Shown here one piece after another: positions 40,825 to 42,738 of a stretch of 42,738 nt of DNA. The translations under genes and the position numbers were made by a program. The notes beneath the pieces were generated by a model. That model searched no databases. It was not told where the DNA came from and saw only the letters and a program-made list of their open reading frames with translations. The DNA is from a virus: IMG/VR virus record IMGVR_UViG_3300010371_000055, positions 1 to 42,738 of that record, one strand, 5' to 3'. How positions within the stretch are numbered: the first letter of the stretch is position 1; the number at the start of each line of letters is the position of its first letter.

Positions 40825-41137
40825 AGCCAAGGGAAACGAATCCCTCGCAGCCGCCCGAGTCGAACAGCAAAGGATCGCAGCCGCCTACGCCGAAGTTTTC
40901 GGTCAGGGCGCTGGACGCTCGGCGGCACAAAGGCTCGTCCTCGATCACCTCTTTCGAGACGCGAACGATGACCGGAACGCCTTTCAATTCGAGTCCGGTC
41001 GAGATGGCGTGGGTGTCGCCCTTGCCGCCGCCCACCGTGACGGAGCGGCCTCTAGAAAACGCATTGTTGACAGGCAACTGCAAATCGCAGCAGAGTCGAA
41101 ACAGCCGATCAAGTCGGCCCCCAAAGTAAGGAGATAA
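40814..41137 (+). CDS. Bbp19-like small phage protein
   Basis: 107 residues. AYAEVFGQGAGRSAAQRLVL (residues 24-43), then RDGVGVALAAAHRDGAASRK and RQLQIAAESK, matches the short Bbp19-like pattern 'ya.vF....G..vL.dL........a....Gr..v...I'. These lie between portal and capsid genes in podoviruses. Role unknown, probably structural or assembly. Confidence 0.55.
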   Translation: MENEAKGNESLAAARVEQQRIAAAYAEVFGQGAGRSAAQRLVLDHLFRDANDDRNAFQFESGRDGVGVALAAAHRDGAASRKRIVDRQLQIAAESKQPIKSAPKVRR

Positions 41138-41143
41138 CGCCAC

Positions 41144-41830
41144 ATGACCCAACTGTCCGAAGAAGTCGAGGCCCAGAAGGTGCGGCTTCGCAAAAACGGT
41201 GACTTGTACCTCCGAGCCGATGGCAAGGATAACATAGTCGCCCACTACGACGAGAAGACCGGAGAACTGGAGTTCGTGACGAAGGAGGCGTCCGTGAAAT
41301 ACTACCAGCGTTGCACCGACAGGCTCGGGACAACGGGAGATGGCAAGGAGGTCTCCAACCGGGTAATCCGAATCGTCACGGTCAAGGGAGAGCCAAAGAC
41401 CGATCTGAAGACGGTTCCGAAACGGCCAAAGCTAGGTGAGCAGGGGGACGCCGCCTACGAATTTGTGAAGTGGTGCTTGGACTACGCGCCGGCCGAGTTC
41501 GTCGCCCGCTACGGTCCCTACCGGGATGAGAACGGCGACTACGTGAAGAGGAGCGCCAGTCGAACGGTCGAGTACCCGGTCGATCTTCGCGCCACCCATG
41601 ACACGGCGGAACTGGAATGGGTGAAGGATGGTATCGGGGCGAAGAGCCAGACCAAATCCCTTGTAACCCGTGAACGGGAAATCATCAGCAACCCCCATGC
41701 GATCATGGCCCGAAGGGGAACGCACCAAGGACCGAACGGTGAACCACCCATCACGTTCACACCCCAGGAGGCCCGGTGGACACCGGATGATGACTTCGAG
41801 CCCGTCGCCCAGGAGGAGGCGTCCGAATGA
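41144..41830 (+). CDS. Hypothetical protein between portal and scaffold
   Basis: 228 residues, soluble and charged. KVRLRKNGDLYLRADGKDN and EKTGELEFVTKEASVKYYQR suggest a beta-rich N-terminal part; the middle (AYEFVKWCLDYAPAEFVARY) is helical; the end is acidic. A good ribosome site (AAGGAGAT) lies before the ATG. No function recognised; likely virion or assembly related by position. Confidence 0.6.
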   Translation: MTQLSEEVEAQKVRLRKNGDLYLRADGKDNIVAHYDEKTGELEFVTKEASVKYYQRCTDRLGTTGDGKEVSNRVIRIVTVKGEPKTDLKTVPKRPKLGEQGDAAYEFVKWCLDYAPAEFVARYGPYRDENGDYVKRSASRTVEYPVDLRATHDTAELEWVKDGIGAKSQTKSLVTREREIISNPHAIMARRGTHQGPNGEPPITFTPQEARWTPDDDFEPVAQEEASE

Positions 41831-42069
41831 ACAAATCCGAACGAGAAGACCTGATTTTCAAGGTGGCGGTTTCGATGGCCCCAGCCTTTCGGGACAAGTT
41901 CGATTTCAGCAACCAGGGCAGTTCCGCCTTCACCTCCCTAAATAACTATGAGGAACTGGCGACGATGGCCTATTTGGCTGCTGAAGCGTTGGTGGTGAAG
42001 CATGAGGCGCGGTTGATCGCTGCCCAGGCCCAGGACGAGAAGACGGCGAAGGCCGCAGCCACGGCATGA
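41827..42069 (+). CDS. Hypothetical small helical protein
   Basis: 80 residues, helical (YEELATMAYLAAEALVVKHE), ending Ala-rich. ATGA overlaps on both sides link it to the preceding gene and the scaffold gene. Function unknown. Confidence 0.6.
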   Translation: MNKSEREDLIFKVAVSMAPAFRDKFDFSNQGSSAFTSLNNYEELATMAYLAAEALVVKHEARLIAAQAQDEKTAKAAATA

Positions 42070-42738
42070 GCACGGCCACGGCAGAGCCCGCCAATGGGGC
42101 GCAAACAGCCCTAGGTGCCTCGCAAACCCAAAATGGGGGTCAGGCTACCACCCAGACCAACGGATCGTCAGGGAGCGGCATTTCCGAGCCATGGGCGAAG
42201 GAATGGATCAAAGGCGACTTCACCCTGAACCACGAGGCCCTTTCCCGTCTCCCCGACCACCTGAAGGCGCTGGAGCCTACCCTTAAGCGCCAGCAGAACC
42301 TTGAGGGCATCCTGATCGACTACGCCCACAAGACCAATCTGGCCGGCCAGAAAGGTCTTACTCCGCTCATGCCCGGCAGTCCTCCCGAGGTCATCGCCAA
42401 ACGGAAGGAGTTCTTGGACACGGCGAACGGCGTCCCGAAAACCTGGCAGGAATACGGCGTACAGAAACCCCAGGATCTGAAGGATGAGGTGTGGGATGGG
42501 AAGTTGGCCGAAGGGGTTGCCCAATGGGCTCATAAATACTCGGTTCCCCCGACCGCCGTTAAAGAACTGGTTGATTTGTCTGTTTCCCAAGCCAAGGGTC
42601 GGTTGACGGAGAACGAGCAGCACGTCACCCAATTTTGGGCGAACGAGCAGAAGATTTTCGACGCGGCGATTCGGACGGAGAACATCCCTGCCGAACGGGC
42701 AAACGCCCTCGTTGAAAAAGGGGCAGTTGCTCTCGGTC
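42066..42738 (+). CDS. Scaffolding protein, N-terminal part (continues at 124-428)
   Basis: The first 224 codons of the 325-residue scaffold gene. The first 40 residues are Ala/Thr/Gln/Gly-rich and probably flexible. WAKEWIKGDFTLNHEALSRL and EFLDTANGVPKTWQEYGVQK follow, then a helical middle. Because the contig end repeats its beginning, the frame continues without change into base 124 of the window. See the entry at 1-428 for function. Confidence 0.8.
   Translation, partial: MSTATAEPANGAQTALGASQTQNGGQATTQTNGSSGSGISEPWAKEWIKGDFTLNHEALSRLPDHLKALEPTLKRQQNLEGILIDYAHKTNLAGQKGLTPLMPGSPPEVIAKRKEFLDTANGVPKTWQEYGVQKPQDLKDEVWDGKLAEGVAQWAHKYSVPPTAVKELVDLSVSQAKGRLTENEQHVTQFWANEQKIFDAAIRTENIPAERANALVEKGAVALG
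42616..42738. repeat. Terminal direct repeat, right copy
   Basis: Identical to bases 1-123; shows that the contig closes into a circle. Confidence 0.95.

Overview
This window is one complete, circularly closed genome of a tailed phage, most likely short-tailed (podovirus-like). The first 123 bases are repeated exactly as the last 123, and the scaffolding gene reads through the junction without a break, so the unit genome is about 42,615 bp. The evidence for a podovirus is a head-tail-connector portal, a terminase large subunit, a Phage_capsid_2/Bbp17-like coat protein, tail tubular proteins A and B, T7-style internal virion proteins, a tail fibre with a head-binding N-terminus and a beta-helix tailspike. 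No integrase, repressor, tRNA or host-derived gene fixes the lifestyle or host. The sequence looks moderately GC-rich. Several late genes have no clear Shine-Dalgarno sequence, and start/stop overlaps (ATGA, GTGA, TTGA) are used throughout.

There are two convergent blocks. The plus-strand late block starts near 32.0 kb and runs through the origin to 22.4 kb. In order it carries: a nuclease, small terminase, large terminase, tailspike, portal, a glycosyltransferase, scaffold, a GroES-like protein, a modification cassette (radical SAM, methyltransferase, two glycosyltransferase-like proteins), a small head protein, a terminator, a structured leader, the major capsid protein, a decoration-like protein, a terminator, tail tube A, an HNH homing endonuclease, tail tube B, a GNAT-like protein, three internal virion proteins, an ATP-grasp protein, tail fibres, and a lysis-like group of small membrane proteins. 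The minus-strand early block runs from 31.8 kb down to 22.5 kb. It holds about 25 small, mostly overlapping genes, including a YqaJ exonuclease, an ERF annealing protein, a DUF1064-like nuclease, an HNH protein, zinc-binding and winged-helix-like small proteins, and a signal-peptidase-like protein. No DNA polymerase, primase, helicase, RNA polymerase or endolysin could be recognised.

Four things stand out. First, enzymes that usually make or modify glycans or peptides are translationally coupled to scaffold, portal and ejection-protein genes, which suggests a virion-modification system made during particle assembly. Second, a carbohydrate-binding-like module of about 45 residues recurs at least seven times across four different virion proteins. 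Third, an early protein contains 40 tandem hexanucleotides (30084-30323) encoding an Ala-X dipeptide array in which X is only Tyr, Ser or Asp. Fourth, the capsid gene and its partner lie between two strong terminators behind a structured leader. A further terminator and a structured non-coding stretch precede the late block, and a 14-bp palindrome recurs at the head of the early block.
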